Position numbers and translations under genes: made by a program
Assembly: GCA_937997605.1 (NCBI GenBank)
Contig: CALLFD010000388.1
Location: forward strand, 1 to 15,118
DNA: 15,118 nucleotides
Direction of reading: 5' to 3'
DNA from: an uncultured Collinsella sp.
GTDB lineage: Bacteria > Actinomycetota > Coriobacteriia > Coriobacteriales > Coriobacteriaceae
Part shown: piece after piece, positions 14,749 through 15,118 of the stretch
Numbering within the stretch: position 1 is the stretch's first letter
How the letters are laid out: each line of letters starts with the position of its first letter
The notes under the pieces: generated by a model
Databases searched by the model: none
The model's input: the letters and a program-made list of their open reading frames with translations, nothing else
What the model was told of the DNA's origin: nothing

Positions 14749-14766
14749 CGCCCACTTTTGCTTCCG

Positions 14767-14801
14767 AACAGGCCGCAGCGATGGGCTGCGGCCTGTTTTT
14801 T
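14767..14801 (+). terminator. Rho-independent terminator of the mgtE-NRMT operon
   Basis: ACAGGCCGCAGC (14768-14779) and its perfect complement (14785-14796) form a 12-bp stem with a 5-base loop and run into six T residues (14796-14801). Confidence 0.95.
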
Positions 14802-14832
14802 GTCTGCTATAGGGTGTTAGTTATATAGCAAT

Positions 14833-14865
14833 GGACAAAAAATGCCAAATATGAGTACTGTTGCT
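14833..14865 (+). repeat. inverted repeat, left copy
   Basis: This 33-base segment matches the reverse complement of 15026-15058 at 28 of 33 positions without gaps. The 17-base core CAAATATGAGTACTGTT is identical. With its partner it bounds a 226-bp gene-free element. Confidence 0.8.
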
Positions 14866-14893
14866 AAGTGAATAGCATTTACATCCTAAAAGA

Positions 14894-14923
14894 TAATGAA
14901 CATAGCCTTTAGTATGTTCATTA
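14894..14923. repeat. perfect 11-bp dyad inside the inverted-repeat element
   Basis: TAATGAACATA and TATGTTCATTA separated by 8 bases; either an RNA hairpin or a dimeric protein-binding site. No T-tract follows that would make it a terminator. Confidence 0.6.
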
Positions 14924-15025
14924 AAATTGGCTCCAATACGCCTTAAACCAGTCAGGTTGGCTGCTTTAGGGGGTTGTAGGGGTCGCTCGGACGTCATTTT
15001 GGGTGGTTTTGCCTGCTACTAAAAT

Positions 15026-15058
15026 GGTAACAGTACTCATATTTGCCCTTTTTTGCCC
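15026..15058 (-). repeat. inverted repeat, right copy
   Basis: Partner of 14833-14865 in opposite orientation; both copies also carry an A6 (T6) run ten bases outside the core, so the similarity extends beyond the core. Confidence 0.8.
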
Positions 15059-15118
15059 ACAGACCTTTGAGGGTGCGGCGAAAAGGGCTTGTTTTGATTG
15101 TTTGGGGCAGGCACGAGG

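Larger units (their letters stand above)
14802..15118. other. gene-free, AT-richer tract with multiple dyads
   Basis: No ORF with coding character is seen in these 317 bases. Perfect dyads are TGCTATA/TATAGCA (14805-14811 with 14824-14830), TGCTA/TAGCA (14862-14866 with 14873-14877) and TAATGAACATA/TATGTTCATTA (14894-14904 with 14913-14923). The 33-base inverted repeats enclose the last of these and overlap the second. The right end (15059-15118) has only a 12-base match, GTGCGGCGAAAA, to 4294-4305, and nothing I can name. Confidence 0.7.

Overview
The window is about 15 kb of dense, GC-rich (roughly 60%) bacterial chromosome. All genes but one lie on the + strand, packed in short operons. 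G/C-ending codons, TTG and GTG starts, an NRAMP-type Mg2+ transporter and several PRC-barrel proteins suggest a gut Coriobacteriia/Actinomycetota genome, most likely Collinsella-like. That assignment is inference from sequence character, not from a marker gene. I see no tRNA, rRNA, CRISPR array or transposase gene.

Layout. (1) 1-2912: the 3' end of an ABC-transporter ATPase, overlapping or abutting an 888-residue FtsX-type permease; a 27-bp hairpin repeat begins inside the permease stop codon. (2) 2924-4289: a DUF362 protein with two 4Fe-4S motifs, closed by a strong terminator that also serves the convergent neighbour. (3) 4367-5500: a membrane-anchored alpha/beta hydrolase on the minus strand, with a well-formed promoter covered by palindromes, divergent from (4). 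(4) 5519-7686: a TrhA/hemolysin-III membrane protein, then a CNNM/CorC-type CBS membrane protein. (5) 7711-8544: a protein whose first ~160 residues resemble the N-terminal domain of cyanophycin synthetase (HxxEH ... GRTR) but with no synthetase attached. (6) 8624-9884: a perfect TATAAT box, a YtxH-like protein and a PRC-barrel protein coupled through TAATG. (7) 9898-11304: a membrane-anchored NodB-fold protein that has lost most metal-binding and catalytic residues, followed by a second copy of the 27-bp hairpin repeat. (8) 11416-14801: an extended -10 promoter, a ~200-nt structured leader RNA, an MgtE-like protein with PRC-barrel N-terminus, then an NRAMP-related (NRMT-type) transporter, and a strong terminator. 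(9) 14802-15118: a gene-free, AT-richer tract with several perfect dyads between two 33-bp imperfect inverted repeats.

The most coherent functional unit is (8). Two membrane proteins that both point to Mg2+ sit in one translationally coupled operon behind a leader whose final hairpin covers a Shine-Dalgarno sequence. With the CNNM protein in (4), three Mg2+-linked membrane families lie within 9 kb. The most novel single proteins are the stand-alone cyanophycin-synthetase-like domain and the degenerate deacetylase. The most unusual non-coding items are the leader RNA, the twice-used stop-codon-proximal hairpin and the inverted-repeat element at the right edge.
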